This document shows, one piece after another, positions 23,842-36,440 of a DNA stretch of 64,000 nt (the first letter of the stretch is position 1; each line of letters opens with the position of its first letter). The stretch spans positions 1,751,213-1,815,212 of the forward strand of contig NW_008709614.1 in NCBI RefSeq assembly GCF_000327385.1, written 5' to 3'. The DNA is from Lottia gigantea. Its lineage: Eukaryota; Mollusca; Gastropoda; Lottiidae. The notes under the pieces were generated by a model. It did not search any database. It was not told the origin of the DNA and saw nothing but the letters and a program-made list of their open reading frames with translations. A program made the position numbers and the translations under genes.

Positions 23842-25567
23842 TATTCCAGTTGAGAAAGGTATTATTTTATTTACCAGTTAAAATAACTGCTTTCCAGAAC
23901 CAGCTTTATCAGGTTGATGTAGTGTTTTAGTTCTATTGACTCTGTGATCCAAAGAAGTCCATGAAAATGTTTAACAGAGACAAATACTTTGGTGTATTCG
24001 CATCAAAACGATGTTTATTGAAGTATCATCCGGTTAGTTATTCACAGACTATAAAAAATGTTTTTAAATCCATCGTGCTACATCCAGTGTTTCCAGATCG
24101 TTGTTTTAACAATTTAGGTTGAATTACACTTGTATAGCTGGCAGTGTCCATCAAACACTGATTTCTGAAAAGGTGACTTATATAATATACCTGGTTCAAC
24201 ATCTAATCCGAAACTTCTCAGATTGGACAGGATATTATGTTTTATGACTTCCGTATATGAAAAATGTTAATTATACAGCTTAACAGAAGATGAACATTAA
24301 GCAGAGTGTGCCTGTTCTAAATCTGTCTTTGATAAGTCTAAATAAGTCTTTGGCTGACTTTCAAAAACAACCAGATACCAGGTAAGAGTCAGAGAGTCCC
24401 GGATTAGATGAAACACATTGACTCACATTTGTTGTGACAGAATAAATGGATTCTTGATGGTGTTTATTGTTAATGAACTAATGACTTATACATTTTATAT
24501 AAATTGAATTTCATTGATCTGGGGATTTTAATACGTTTTGTATAGTTTTTAGATGATAATGTTGTAGTTTAACTGTATACATTTTGTATAAATGGTCCAT
24601 TATCAACACCATAACTTGATTCTTAGATATCTGATTGGCTTTGATAATTACTTCAACAATTCTAAACAATCGGTGGTAGGTGAATTATGTCATAAATCGT
24701 AAGTTACTATAACAATGCATTCCGTGTATCTCTCAATTCTTATATATTATGAAAATCGTTTAATGAAATATTGAGATATTGTTTATTGAAATTGCAAGAA
24801 CTAAACTTTAATGTGTGCTTAATGAAGCAATATCATAGTTGGTCTGTTGTACGACCAAATCACTTCATTTCTTTGTGGGCGATCGCAAGAATCGTAGGGT
24901 GTAAAGACGAATCACGACCAAAATACGAACATATCAACGGTCTATGCACGACCACAAGCGATTGGGTAAGTAACTTGCACAATATCAACTTCCACTACTA
25001 ATGGACGCACAGCACAAATTGATACGAGACGGGACGAGTTGGGGCTGGAGAGGGAGGTAGGCTAGTTTCTTTCAGAACTTAATCATTTTTAGAGCATCAC
25101 CCGAAAACACTACCGAAAATATAATATTTACTCCCCCCCCCCTCCTACGCCAATACAATTATTAGACCCTCTCCTATAAATAGATGGGCCCTTCTCTTAT
25201 TGTTTTTTTTAATTATTTTTCCTCACCTTTCAGTAGATCATTATTAGAGGTGATAGATAAGTCGTGTGACAACTCATAAACATGACATGTATCCTATTGA
25301 AAGATTCGAGTTTTTTCCCTTATATGGAACGCCAAGGACAGTCATAAAATGATATTTTGCTCACCTAATTACCACGTGTTCTACTAGACGATTTTGGGAA
25401 AGATAACATTGCGTAAATTCATTGAAATCTAAAATGGATCTCAAGAGGGAAATTCACATTTAAATGCTCGTATAATACCAGGACATTGTTATCTGTCATA
25501 TTTACCAGTGTTTCAGTATTTTGTCAAAGGATGATGAAAACAAAACAAATTGAAAACTATTTTGTTT
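23842..25567. other. Intergenic region upstream of DEG/ENaC
   Basis: It contains the presumed promoter and 5' UTR of the channel gene at its left, then AT-rich DNA. A poly-C run is at about 25132-25143. Short frames such as 24771-25001 show no family resemblance. No mobile element was recognised. Confidence 0.4.
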
Positions 25568-28500
25568 TTAATCTGGCGAAAAGCTATAATAAATCCAATA
25601 AACAAGATTAAAAAATAAAAAACCCAAAGGAAATGCGTATCGTGATACTTTTTCTACAGTGCGTGCTGGGCAGTAATCAACAGTTTTCGATTCTTTTAAT
25701 GTCTTTCCTGGTATTTCACTTGTCCTTTTTAGAGAATATTTTCTTTTTTCATTATATTCTATTGGTAAATTGTTATTCAATGATAAATTCTGGAAAAAAA
25801 ATCATGTATAGTATTTATTTGAAGAAATTATATATGATTTCATTTACACTTCATTTAATTGAAACCATATGAATTGGATCCAACGCGCTTCGATGCAACC
25901 ATTATTGGCCAGTTTCGGTCCATATATATTCTGCCTTTTCATTGCAAAATCTGAAAACAATTACGATTAGCATTTGAGGAACCAATTATTGTTTTAAAGG
26001 AATTTTTAAAAACTTACTTCTGGTCCCTGAATATATAATTTTCGATGTCTTCTTGCTAAAACTGTGACTACAGCGTACTCCATATAGGCAGCAAATACAA
26101 ATATAAGACAGGACACCAACCACACATCTATAGCTTTAACATAAGGCACTTTAGGTAACTCTGCTCGGACACCCGCACTTTGGGTAGTTGTTGTGAGAAC
26201 AGTCAGAAGGCCAACAGATATACGAGCTGGTACTGCATCATAATCTATCCAGAACGACACCCAAGACAGAGTGACGATAAGAAAACTGGGTATGTAAGTT
26301 TGGGTTACATAATAACCTGTTGCACGTTCCAGCAGCAGTTCGGCAAAAAGACATGGAAACAGACCTGCAATAGTTGAAATAGGTAGGCCTACATACATTA
26401 GGTTAGAAAAGAATATACTGTATCGTGAAACGTCGACTTCCTTTCTAAAATATGATGTGCATTTAGACATTGAAATATTACCCAAGATAATGATTGACAG
26501 ATCTGTAGCTATTTCTGAAGACTTACCAGTCTGAAATTTGGCTTCACATGTCTTGGTTGTCATATTGATTAACTTAAAGTCAGGAATAAATACATCAGAT
26601 AAAATGGCGAGAGGTTACTGCGAGTTGACCATATTAATGATATTTCATGATTTGTGTGTCCATCTGTAATAAAAAGTCATTAACACATTTCACAATCATA
26701 CATAACATACTCCTCATCTGAACGTGACACGTAGCTCCACATGTTAATGTCGTCTGAACAAAGTAGTCGCAGAGGGGGGTACATTGGGTGATAAGAGCAA
26801 AGAAAGTCATGGAAAACGAGAACACAAGCAACAGACAGAAACTTCAGATTGAGGGCAACAAGAGAGTTGTAAGTGGCCGTACATCGACTGATTTTAGCGA
26901 GTGATTGGTAACGTCCTGTCGGAGTGAATTGTGGGCAATGAAAGACTAATTACTGTTTAACCAGATGATTCTTTGGAATGAGAGCACGTACATACGTAAA
27001 TAAATAATTAATTGTTACAAATAGCAAGTACTCACAACTTTCAACCTGAATCCTACATTTCTGTTTATCGTGTGGAAATTTGATCAAATCCATTAGACAT
27101 CGAACAGTTATTAGAAGTCTGTCAACAGAAAATCAACATTTTGTACTTAAAATGGATTCTTTGCCAATCAATCGGATGCTTCAATGATATTTCAAGAGTT
27201 TAGAATTCTTCTGTACATGTTTTTCAACACGAAAACAAATATTTAGCCAATAATAATCTATGAGTTGTACTTTCTTCTGTAAGCAAAAACCACATTTTTC
27301 GTACAAATCTGCGTGATCTCCAAAGTAATTAAAGGAAATCAGTATGCTAGTTGATATATAGTCAGGTTTTTTCCCCACCTGAGCAAGTAATTTGTTTTTG
27401 TTGTCCTATTTCAAATTTCCAATTTACTAATAAATATTCAAATAAAGTCATAATATTGGTATTTCTCACTTTTGTGCGCAATGAAAAAATGACATAGAGA
27501 ATGACTAGTAAATATTGGATAGTAGGACTGCAGATTCGTCCACCTTAGCAAGTAGCACGTAAACGAGTTACTGTTATATGCAGGCTATGGTTCAAAGTCC
27601 AATGAAATGGTGAAATTCGTATAAAGAGCACCTGAGAATGTTAAAAGTCAAAATTTCACCGGCCAGGTTTTGTTAATTCTGCTACGGATATCTGAAATTA
27701 AACTCTATCGGCTGATAAATCAATACAATTCGTATCTGTCCCTTTTAACGAACCTTTGACTATAGAGTACAGTACCATTGGGATAAAGCCTGAGTAAGAT
27801 ATTTGGTGTAGTAACATCGAACCCCGTTTCTGTATTGGTATGCGGGAAATATAAATCAGGTACCCATAGTGATTTTAAATATTTATGGCTTATGATTATA
27901 CTCCTGTTTAAGTCGGTATATTCTAGTCTCGGATCTGTCCATTGTTGCCGGAAATGGAAACTTGCTGTCATCTCCTGGAAATTAAACAAATTAACTTGTA
28001 GTTGCCTTGTCGGGGAAACGACTGTACACAGTATGTACCATTTGTACCCATTGCTGAGGAAAAGAAAGCGGAGGTTCGTGATATGCAATAAGGGGAGTAT
28101 ATATTGGTAATCTCAAGACAGCTTTCAACATGATGTGGTTAGAAATTTAAATAACGAATTAAAAATCGTTTCACACATTATCACGTTAAAAAATAAAAAA
28201 ATAACATTGTCCATTATTTAACACACTATTATGATGTCAATTTTATTAAGTGTGTAATTACATTACTCCTTTATAGCAATGTTATTACTCAATAATTTAA
28301 TCAACTTGTTTAATTACCATAACTGTATCTAATAATGGCCCTATTCCAGTGAATTCAAAATCGATTTCAACTATTGTTGGTAGCTCTGAAACAACAAAAG
28401 ACAGTAAATATGTAGTATCAATCATTATTGAAAACATTGAGTATTATGTACCGTTTTAAAATAGCTTATTCCCAAGACAATCTTATTATCTTTAGCCTGG

Positions 28501-29630
28501 AGTCAGAATGCGACTGAGATGTTAACATGTTGGTTTCATTCAATGGGTCTTGTAATCATGTGTCTTTTACCATTTGAAGAATAAAAAATCGAAGAATTCA
28601 AATCTTAGTAAAGACATTTTCAGTCATAGTCGATGCAGTAACTTATGGTGTATCGGAGGTAAAATTTACCAGTATGAAATATTCAACCTTAAGTCTTACA
28701 CTTCTTTTGAACTTTTGGGGCGATACTGAATAATATTGCCAAGTTTCGTCAAAATCCATAAATAATTGTGCCTTCTAGAATGTTTATGGGCTAAAAATTG
28801 AACGTGTTTTCAAGAACAAGGGCAATAACTCATACTAATTACTTTTTGGTTATTCTGATTTTCAATAGGGTTCAGTTTTGGGTAATTTGTAATACTCACA
28901 CCAAGTTTCGTCAAAATCTGCCAAGAACTGTGCCTTCCAGAGTGCTAAAAGTTGAACGCATTTTCAAGAACAAGGGCAATAACTCATACTAGTTATTTTT
29001 CTATTTTTCTGATTTTCAATAGGATGCATCCGTGGGTGATCGCTAACACTCTCACCAAGTTTTATCTAATTCCGTCAAAAATTGTGCCTTCTGGAGTGTT
29101 AACGAGCTAAAAATTGAAAGAGTTTTCGTGAACAAGGGCAATAGCTCAATAAATATTTTCGATTTTTCTGATTTTCCATAGTGTTCATCCTTGGGAGATA
29201 AACATTTACACCAAAAACCGTTTAAAACCGGAGTTTTCAACCGTTTAAAACAGGGGTTTTCAGCCGTTTAAAACAGGGGTTTTCAGCCGTTTAAAACAGG
29301 GGTTTTGAAAAAGATTTCAGGGAAAACCGAATTGTAAGGATTTATTGGGGGAAAGGGGTAGCCTAATGCAATACACGTTCCTGAAAGGGTAATAGGAAGA
29401 AACAGGTTGAAAGGCCCTGTTTAAAAGCTAATGACTTGTTTTATACATATACATGTGTTTTTTTGTCATTAATCAGTTCTATTTGCAACATGACAGTGTG
29501 TAGAGAATAAATATTACCTAATTGTAATGGTCGTATTGCTGGATCGTAAGTAGTTTGATTTAAAAGACTGTGTATTAACTTCCGTGTTACCAAATCATCC
29601 TGCGACTTGCCAATGACATCCTCGTACAAA
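25568..29630 (-). CDS. Cys-loop ligand-gated anion channel subunit (GlyR/GluCl-like)
   Basis: Exons on the minus strand: 29518-29630, 28318-28385, 27754-27974, 27036-27118, 26711-26753, a piece ending at 26527, 26018-26364 and 25568-25789. The ligand-binding domain has [12 protein letters not shown], the Cys-loop [15 protein letters not shown] (13 residues between cysteines) and a second cysteine pair (TKTC...LFPC), as in glycine and glutamate-gated chloride channels. M1 follows in [16 protein letters not shown]. The PAR motif before M2 ([12 protein letters not shown]) indicates anion selectivity. M4 ends the protein. The first five exons and the last two join in phase. The join of 26711-26753 to the segment ending [11 protein letters not shown] does not: an in-frame TAA lies just 5' of that segment, after a possible acceptor. 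Either an exon is missed, the sequence is in error, or the gene is damaged. The signal-peptide exon is not located. Ligand is unknown. Confidence 0.88.
28706..29217 (+). repeat. Tandem ~155-bp units of the 'gggcaataactc' repeat
   Basis: Three or more units of 154-162 bp carry 'caagaacaagggcaataact' at about 28811, 28965 and 29127. Each is preceded by 'aattgtgccttcyrgagt' and followed by 'tctgattttcaatagg'. It lies in an intron of the Cys-loop receptor. The same unit occurs at 31.0 and 39.4-39.7 kb. Tandem cores of about 160 bp are known in bivalve Helitron-like non-autonomous elements, but I cannot show Helitron ends here. Confidence 0.8.
29218..29310 (+). repeat. 23-bp unit repeated four times
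   Basis: Four adjacent copies of 'ccgtttaaaacaggggtttt' plus three bases; copies two and three are identical and one and four differ slightly. Across the unit border 'gttttcagccgtttaaaac' is near-palindromic. It directly follows the 155-bp array in the same intron. Confidence 0.85.
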
Positions 29631-30594
29631 CTAAAAAAAAGAAACAACAGAAGAATAAAGCCTGTTTTCAAGTTAACCAAGAAGTTGTACATACAAATTT
29701 CATTACTCATCAAACTCATTACCAACAAAATTAAAATAGGGCCTACTTCATGCATCATAGGCACTGTCTGCAATGTTTGGACTTTTCGAACGAAAACGTA
29801 AGTTTTGCTAACTCCGCATCAGCTTTAGATATATGTCGTGATGAAGCAGTGATGTAAATGTAAACGTCTCGCTGACGATATATGCTTCACAAGGAATTGA
29901 GACAATGTGCACCATAAGGAGTTGAGTTATGTAGTATTACCCCAAAATGACTTGAGGCAAAGCCCGTTGATGCCAGACACATAATTTTAACGAGGAATTT
30001 ATTCTATGTCTGTTTATTGCCTTGAAAGAAACCTTTACATAAAACATCAGGATAATCTGTTCTCTCTTCAAACAAGAGAAATGTTTGGTTCGATATTCAC
30101 TTCCTATATGATCAATAGTCTTTGTAAAATTCAATGTAAGAACACTAATTTACACCTCCAATTTTAATCTTATGAAAATTTCAGCCGGCAATTACATAGA
30201 AATTTTTAATTCTTTTATTTTCTTTGTTCGTCTATTCTCAAGTCGATGAAAATTTCATGGTTTCTATGTATTGATTTTAAAATCTTATTATACACTATCA
30301 AAGAAATGAAATAGTACAATGATAATAAAACCGGACAAGTTTATGTTGATTTAACTTCTATATAATTTTTTTAGTAATTTGCTATTATAAATCTTAAAAA
30401 TTCTTTGTTTTTATAGGCCTGTAGATTGCTCTTGTTTCTCATTTACTTGTGTTAAAGATTCAGAAGAAACAAAAATGTCCTGCCCTGTAGAATTTTAAAA
30501 TTTTATAAAAACGAAATCTTCGAGAACTCCCCAAGATCCATTGAACATCTCTTAGCATACAAACTACACTGGTATTGATTATTTGCCCCAAAAA

Positions 30595-30925
30595 TTTCAT
30601 CTAAATAATGGTTTCCCTTATTTTCATTTATGAAAATGAAAATGCTAATACTTATATGAATAGAAAGTATAATAGGTGTTCTAAAATACCAGTTTGTCCA
30701 TAATTAATTCATAATTAGCGAAATTAGAAGAGAATTACCACCAGAATACCAATGAGTGACCGATCAAAAAAGGTCAAAAAGACTTTTTTGATTTATCCAG
30801 ACTGTAATTGACATTTATGACTCTTAATTATATTCAATAAGGACATGATATGATAATTCATTAGAAATACCAATTAATCAAATAGTTTGCTTAATGTGAC
30901 ACTAAAATATAAGGAAAGCCATCTT
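30595..30925 (-). mobile_element. MITE-like element, family C, copy 2
   Basis: Inverse copy of the element at 15067-15460. 'Cttattttcatttatgaaaa' at its left and 'gatcaaaaaaggtc' in the middle pair with the copy in COMMD7 intron 3. The ends show ggttt / aaagcc and 'catctttt', in keeping with short inverted termini. There is no open frame. Confidence 0.6.
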
Positions 30926-31009
30926 TTCTCTGTTTGTCTATAAACGGTATGCGAAAGGCAATAATAGTCCGCCTTTGTGTGAACGACTAGCTCAAGATCG
31001 TTAAAAATT

Positions 31010-31200
31010 TAATGCATATTCAAGAACAAGGGAAATAACTTATATTCAATATTTTGCGATTTTTCTGATTTTCAATTGGGCGCATCCTATTTTTACCTAG
31101 TTCCGTCAAGAATTGTACCTTCTAGAGTAATTTCGCTGCCCGAAAAGATAATATTTGGAGGGGCCGGGGAAGCCCCTCCGATTCCTAAGCTTATGACCCA
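31010..31200 (+). repeat. Repeat unit followed by a GC-rich hairpin
   Basis: One 'caagaacaagggaaataact' unit (31020 on) ends near 31135 in 'gtaccttctagagta'. It is followed at about 31153-31176 by a hairpin with a perfect 8-bp stem (ggaggggc / gcccctcc) and a 7-nt loop. 'Cctaag' lies six bases further. A GC-rich hairpin close to a CTRR end is typical of Helitrons, but a single instance does not prove it. Confidence 0.45.
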
Positions 31201-32049
31201 GATTTTTTTTTTAGGAAAACCAATTCTCCAGTAAGCTATTATAGAGTCAATTTGACTAAAAATAGCCTATATTTATCAATACGCTAACAATTATATAAGC
31301 CTGTAGGTAAAATCAATTGAGATATGAATTCTCTACAGTTTAGCAAGTTTAATTCGACACCATAGCCTTTAACAATAGCTCAAGTGTAGGTTAAATATAG
31401 TTTGGCCCCATGATAAACGGTTTTAAACCTTGTTGTATAATGCAACCCCACAGACAGTAATGACAGTAATAGAAAATACCAATACACCATGCGATTTGAA
31501 AATGGAGATGAATAAGAAAGATTAATTTTTTTCTTACCTTAAAGTAATCAGGAAAATAAGAACAACCATAATATCTTGATAACACAATAATTACTAGTGA
31601 ATTGAAATATGATTGTAACTGATCATTATGAAGCCTATATTGAATCAATATTTCATCAATCTTTACATATAGCCTTACCAATACTGTTAATATTATTCTT
31701 CAACTCTAGTAAATAAAGGATATATTGTGGGGGTTTACTCAATCGTTCACAAAGGTATTGAATTAATAATAACACGATTCATTTCATACCTGACAAGTAC
31801 ACAGGTTTAACAACATGAAAAGTCAATAACAGGTTGAATATATACACTTCATTTTCTATTTGTAAAACTATGAAAAAATCTTTCTTATAGGTACAAAATC
31901 AGATCTTTTAAGATGGTGAATAATGACATATGGCCGAATAGTCCAAACTTAAACAATGCGCGTTATTTCAGTTTTCATTTGCAGCAGTCACTTAGAGGAT
32001 TGTATGTGTAGCCTATTACCATCAGAGTATTCAAATCTTCAGTATAAAG

Positions 32050-32420
32050 GTTTTGTGACCACATTTTCACATTTGAAAGGGGTTTGTGATCTTGCATGAG
32101 TAGGGTTCCCTTTGATTACATTCACTCAAGAAAGATTTACGAACTATCCTGTGAACAGTTCAAAGTTAACACAAAATAATGTGTTAAGTATCAGCTCGTT
32201 GCCAAACAAAGACTTCTCTATCCAAAATCTGCATTTTATAGGTATTGTGAACAAATTTTATCTATTAAATGGGGTTCGCAATCAAAAGTAAGAATTGATT
32301 AATCTCACCCAAGCGTTTAATAAAAAATTCACGAACTGTGCTGTTGTGAACTGCTCAAAAATAAACTTCCTACTATCAGCTCTTTGCAATAACTGAGACT
32401 GTTCTCTATCTCGAACAGCT
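32050..32420. repeat. Old, diverged tandem duplication of about 200 bp
   Basis: Blocks 'acgaacty...ctgtgaac.g.tcaaa', 'tatcagctc.ttgc' and 'ttctctatc' occur twice in the same order roughly 200 bp apart, with several gaps. No coding capacity. Identity is low and was judged by eye. Confidence 0.4.
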
Positions 32421-33861
32421 TAAAATATAATGCCTTGGAACATTCCCTCCCCTCTCATCTCCGCCCAATTTATTATCAGCGAATAAACACGTTCTACCCA
32501 ACAATTTAAACAGTTATACTCTGAGCCGCCCTATATATATAAACTGTCAACCTTTTGCGAACTTTGTCTTATATCATTCTGCAATAGACACCTTTAAAGT
32601 TTTAGAGAAGTCATGTCACCATTTGATTGGATTGTACGCAAAGGAATTCAGCCAATATGAGGCCTCAACACAAAGTGTGTAAACAATTAAGCCAAACTAT
32701 TATGGCAAGAGTTCTGATGGGATGTATTCGCTAGCGTTCATTCCAATCAAATCACTGCATTTTATGATACAAGAAAGGGGACTATCGTAGCTTAACAATA
32801 CTATTGCGGATATGTAGTTACAGTTCCTCCGGATATATTGCTTGCTCCTCAGAACAATCAAGACTGATTACGGACCTGTCAGTCGTTTAATGTTGAAATC
32901 GTACAGAGCAGAGAACTATACACTGATCCCATAGATATAAAGTATCCCAATGAGCTCCATGTCGACATATCAACTTGAATAGAATAAGGTGTCAATTTGG
33001 AATATTTTTTTTGCAGAAAAACTGTTGCAACCGAATTCGGCACGTGACGTTGGATTGGGATATCTTCAAATTCGATAGTAGAAGAATTAAAATATTGATG
33101 CCGGCGTAGCATCTTTAAAGTTACTACAGACGCATTGGGGAGTCACCTAATATGATAAAGCTAGGAATCCCCTTGCTAAATTATTTTCACGATTCATTCT
33201 GCACCTCTGCCAGCCAACCTTCATACCTTGAGACTATGTATCATCCGCACCTAAACTTTCTGTCTCGAATGCGTTCAAAACAACACTTCAGTTTCAATTG
33301 ATTAAATAAATAATTAAAAGCAATCAATCTGTTTTGTAATTAACAACTAATGAATAATAGAGAAGAATCAATTAACCTTTTTAACGATCATCTTAAAAAA
33401 AAAACAATGAGTGTTTAAAGGGATAAGAGATATTCCAGTGTATAGCAATTTATATCGTTAAAAAATACTCAAATATCGCCATATCGTGATAAATGTTAGT
33501 TTTTTGGTTTTTTTTTTTATAGATAAATATATTTTTTGTTTTTTTCATAAGTATTTTTTGTTCGTTCTGACGGGACAAGTTGACGAATATTAACTACAAA
33601 AGGAGTTTTAGACTTGACTTCCGTGTTGTTTATCTTTTCTTTCAATAACATGATCATAACAATCTAGCTGACCCCATTGGGTACTGAAACGTCAATCACG
33701 GGAATCTCAGGTGAATAACACAATAACGATTATCTACACATAATATCAATATCTTTTAAAAGATCGTCTAACCAATGGGTTGGGAAAGTGTCTGATGAGA
33801 CATTTGGGAAGAGTTCGCATTTGAAAATCTTTCATCAACAGGTACAAGGTCCAATACTATA

Positions 33862-34587
33862 ATCCAACTTCAAGAAATAAACAACTGTTAAAAGTGTGTA
33901 TCCATCAAGACAATGCCTCAAATCAATTGCAAGAAATGAACAACTGTTAAAAGTGTGTATCCATCAAGACAATGTCTCAAATCAATTGCAAGAAATGAAC
34001 AACTGTTAAAAGTGTGTATCCATCAAGACAATGCCTCAAATCAATTGCAAGAAATGAACAACTGTTAAAATTGTGTATCCATCAAGACAATGTCTCAAAT
34101 CAATTGCAAGAAATGAACAACTGTTAAAAGTGTGTATCCATCAAGACAATGTCTCAAATCAATTGCAAGAAATGAACAACTGTTAAAAGTGTGTATCCAT
34201 CAAGACAATGTCTCAAATCAATTGCAAGAAATGAACAACTGTTAAAAGTGTGTATCCATCAAGACAATGTCTCAAATCAATTGCAAGAAATGAACAACTG
34301 TTAAAAGTGTGTATCCATCAAGACAATGTCTCAAATCAATTGCAAGAAATGAACAACTGTTAAAAGTGTGTATCCATCAAGACAATGTCTCAAATCAATT
34401 GCAAGAAATGAACAACTGTTAAAAGTGTGTATCCATCAAGACAATGTCTCAAATCAATTGCAAGAAATGAACAACTGTTAAAAGTGTGTATCCATCAAGA
34501 CAATGTCTCAAATCAATTGCAAGAAATGAACAACTGTTAAAAGTGTGTATCCATCAAGACAATGTCTCAAATCAATTGCAAGAAATG
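33862..34587. repeat. 59-bp satellite array, about 12 copies
   Basis: The unit begins 'caagaaatgaacaactgtta' and includes 'tatccatcaagacaatgtct'. Spacing is exactly 59 bp through the array. Copies are nearly identical; the only changes I saw are a few single-base variants (tgcctc/tgtctc, aaattg/aaagtg) in the first four copies. Unlike the neighbouring arrays, the period is not a multiple of three. It lies beyond the 3' end of the WD40 gene. Confidence 0.95.
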
Positions 34588-35099
34588 TTCAACAAAAACA
34601 CTATATTAGATTATTTATTAAATATTTCCTACAAATTTAATCTCAAAACATAAAAACTCTTACAATTAATAATCTTTACATCAACATGAGACATAATAAT
34701 AATTTCTATATTTTTCTAATAATTCTTCAATAAGAAAACTACAATCTATAATCTAAATCTTACAATAAATGATTGTTTTCAGTTTTTTAAAGTATAAAAA
34801 GACAGTATGAATTCATTACTGATCACAATAAATTTAGGATTTTGTAAGGGGAAGCTGAAAGAAATCGCTAAAATCCTTGCCATTCTCTTTAGGATTACAT
34901 CTGAAAACAAGATCTCTTACTTATTGCTACATTAATATTTAATCTACATAACCTGGTCCACTGGACATAACAACAACAACAGTTTCTAGTATCTATCCTT
35001 TAATATCTTACCTTTTCTAAATCTAAATGTCAAAATATTTAGGGGAGTGAAACTGAGACCAAATATCACATCAAATATACAAAACAATCAACCATTCAG

Positions 35100-36440
35100 C
35101 ACCGTATAGTGATATCAACTAGACAAGAATGTCTACCAATCAACCACACATTCATACCAATCAGACAAGACATCCATCACTCAGTTATAACAACCAGACA
35201 CTGACATCCACCAATGAACAAGACATTGGCATCTATCAATGAACCCTAGTGAAAACAATAAGACACTTCCATCCACAAATCAACCACTCAGTGATATCAA
35301 CAAGACACTAGATAAACCAATCAAATACAGCGATACCAACCAGACACTGTCATACACTAATAAACCACAAAGAGATATCAACCAGACACTGCATCCACCA
35401 ATGAGCCCTTGTGATATCAACCAGACACTGTCATCCACTAATAAACCACAAAGTGATATCAACCAGACACTGCATCCACCAATGAACCCTAGTGATATCA
35501 ACCAGACACTGTCATCCACTAATAAACCACAAAGTGATATCAACCAGACACTGCATCCACCAATGAACCCTTGTGATATCAACCAGACACTGATATCCAC
35601 TAATAAACCACATAGTGATATCAACCAGACACTGCATCCACCAATGAACCCCAGTGATATCAACCAGACACAGACCTCCACCAATTAATCACTCAGTGAT
35701 ATCATCAAGACATTAAATAAACCCATCAAATACATTGATATCAACCAGACACTGACATCTATTAATAAACCACAAAGTGATATCAACCAGACACTGCATC
35801 CACAAATGAACCCTAGTGATATCAACAAGACATTGACACACCAATCAACCACTCAGTGATTAACCAAAAACTTAAATCAACCAATCAACCAACCATACAG
35901 TGAGAACAGCCAGACCCTGAAATCATCCAGAAGCTATCATCCACCAATCAGCCATACAGTGAAATCATCTAGAAGCTATCATCCACCAATCAGCCGTACA
36001 GTGATATCATCCAGAAGCTATCATCCACCAATCAGCCATACAGTGATATCATCCAGAAGCTATCATCCACCAATCAGCCATACAGTGATATCATCCAGAA
36101 ACTATCATTCACCAATGAACAATAGTGATATCAACCAGACCCTGACATCCACCCATCAACCACACAATGATTTCACCCAGAAACTGAATTCCACCAATCA
36201 ACCCTAGTGATATCAACCAGACAATGACATTTGAAGTAATTTAATGAATCTTGGTGATATCAACCAGACACTGGCCCACAAATCAATCACTCAATGATAA
36301 ACCAAACACTCAAATCAACCAATCATACAGATAACCAGACACTGACATCCACCATAGAACTGTATACTGTTCTATGTATCCACCAATCAACCCTAGTGAT
36401 ATCAACCAGAAACTGACATCTACCCATCAACCACACAGTG
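35100..36440. repeat. Higher-order array of ~41-bp monomers (81-bp dimers) plus a 42-bp block
   Basis: In 35230-35830 two monomers alternate, 'cacaaagtgatatcaaccag' and 'ccctagtgatatcaaccaga', giving an 81-bp dimer. From 35920 to 36110 a related 42-bp unit with 'catccagaagctatcatcca' takes over. The shared core 'gatatcaaccagacactg' continues in decayed form to 36440. Long frames on both strands (35239-35688, 35280-35684) are by-products of the period. The array sits just 3' of the WD40 stop codon and could be in its 3' UTR. Confidence 0.9.

Larger units (their letters stand above)
29631..33861. other. Gene-poor region upstream of the Cys-loop receptor
   Basis: It holds the presumed 5' part and promoter of the Cys-loop receptor (a short hydrophobic candidate leader at about 29690-29760, unproven), then AT-rich DNA with the elements listed separately at 30595, 31010 and 32050. 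Minus-strand frames such as 31391-31681 are hydrophobic but match no family. No gene is supported. Confidence 0.4.

Noticed and set aside
25633-25872. 79-aa hydrophobic plus-strand frame
   Set aside because: It is the antisense shadow of the M4 exon of the Cys-loop receptor.
33862-34587. Regularly spaced repeats considered as a CRISPR array
   Set aside because: The whole 59-bp unit is repeated with no variable spacers, and the genome is eukaryotic.
35239-35688. Overlapping 149-aa and 134-aa frames on both strands
   Set aside because: By-products of an 81-bp tandem repeat; both strands are open at once and no domain is present.
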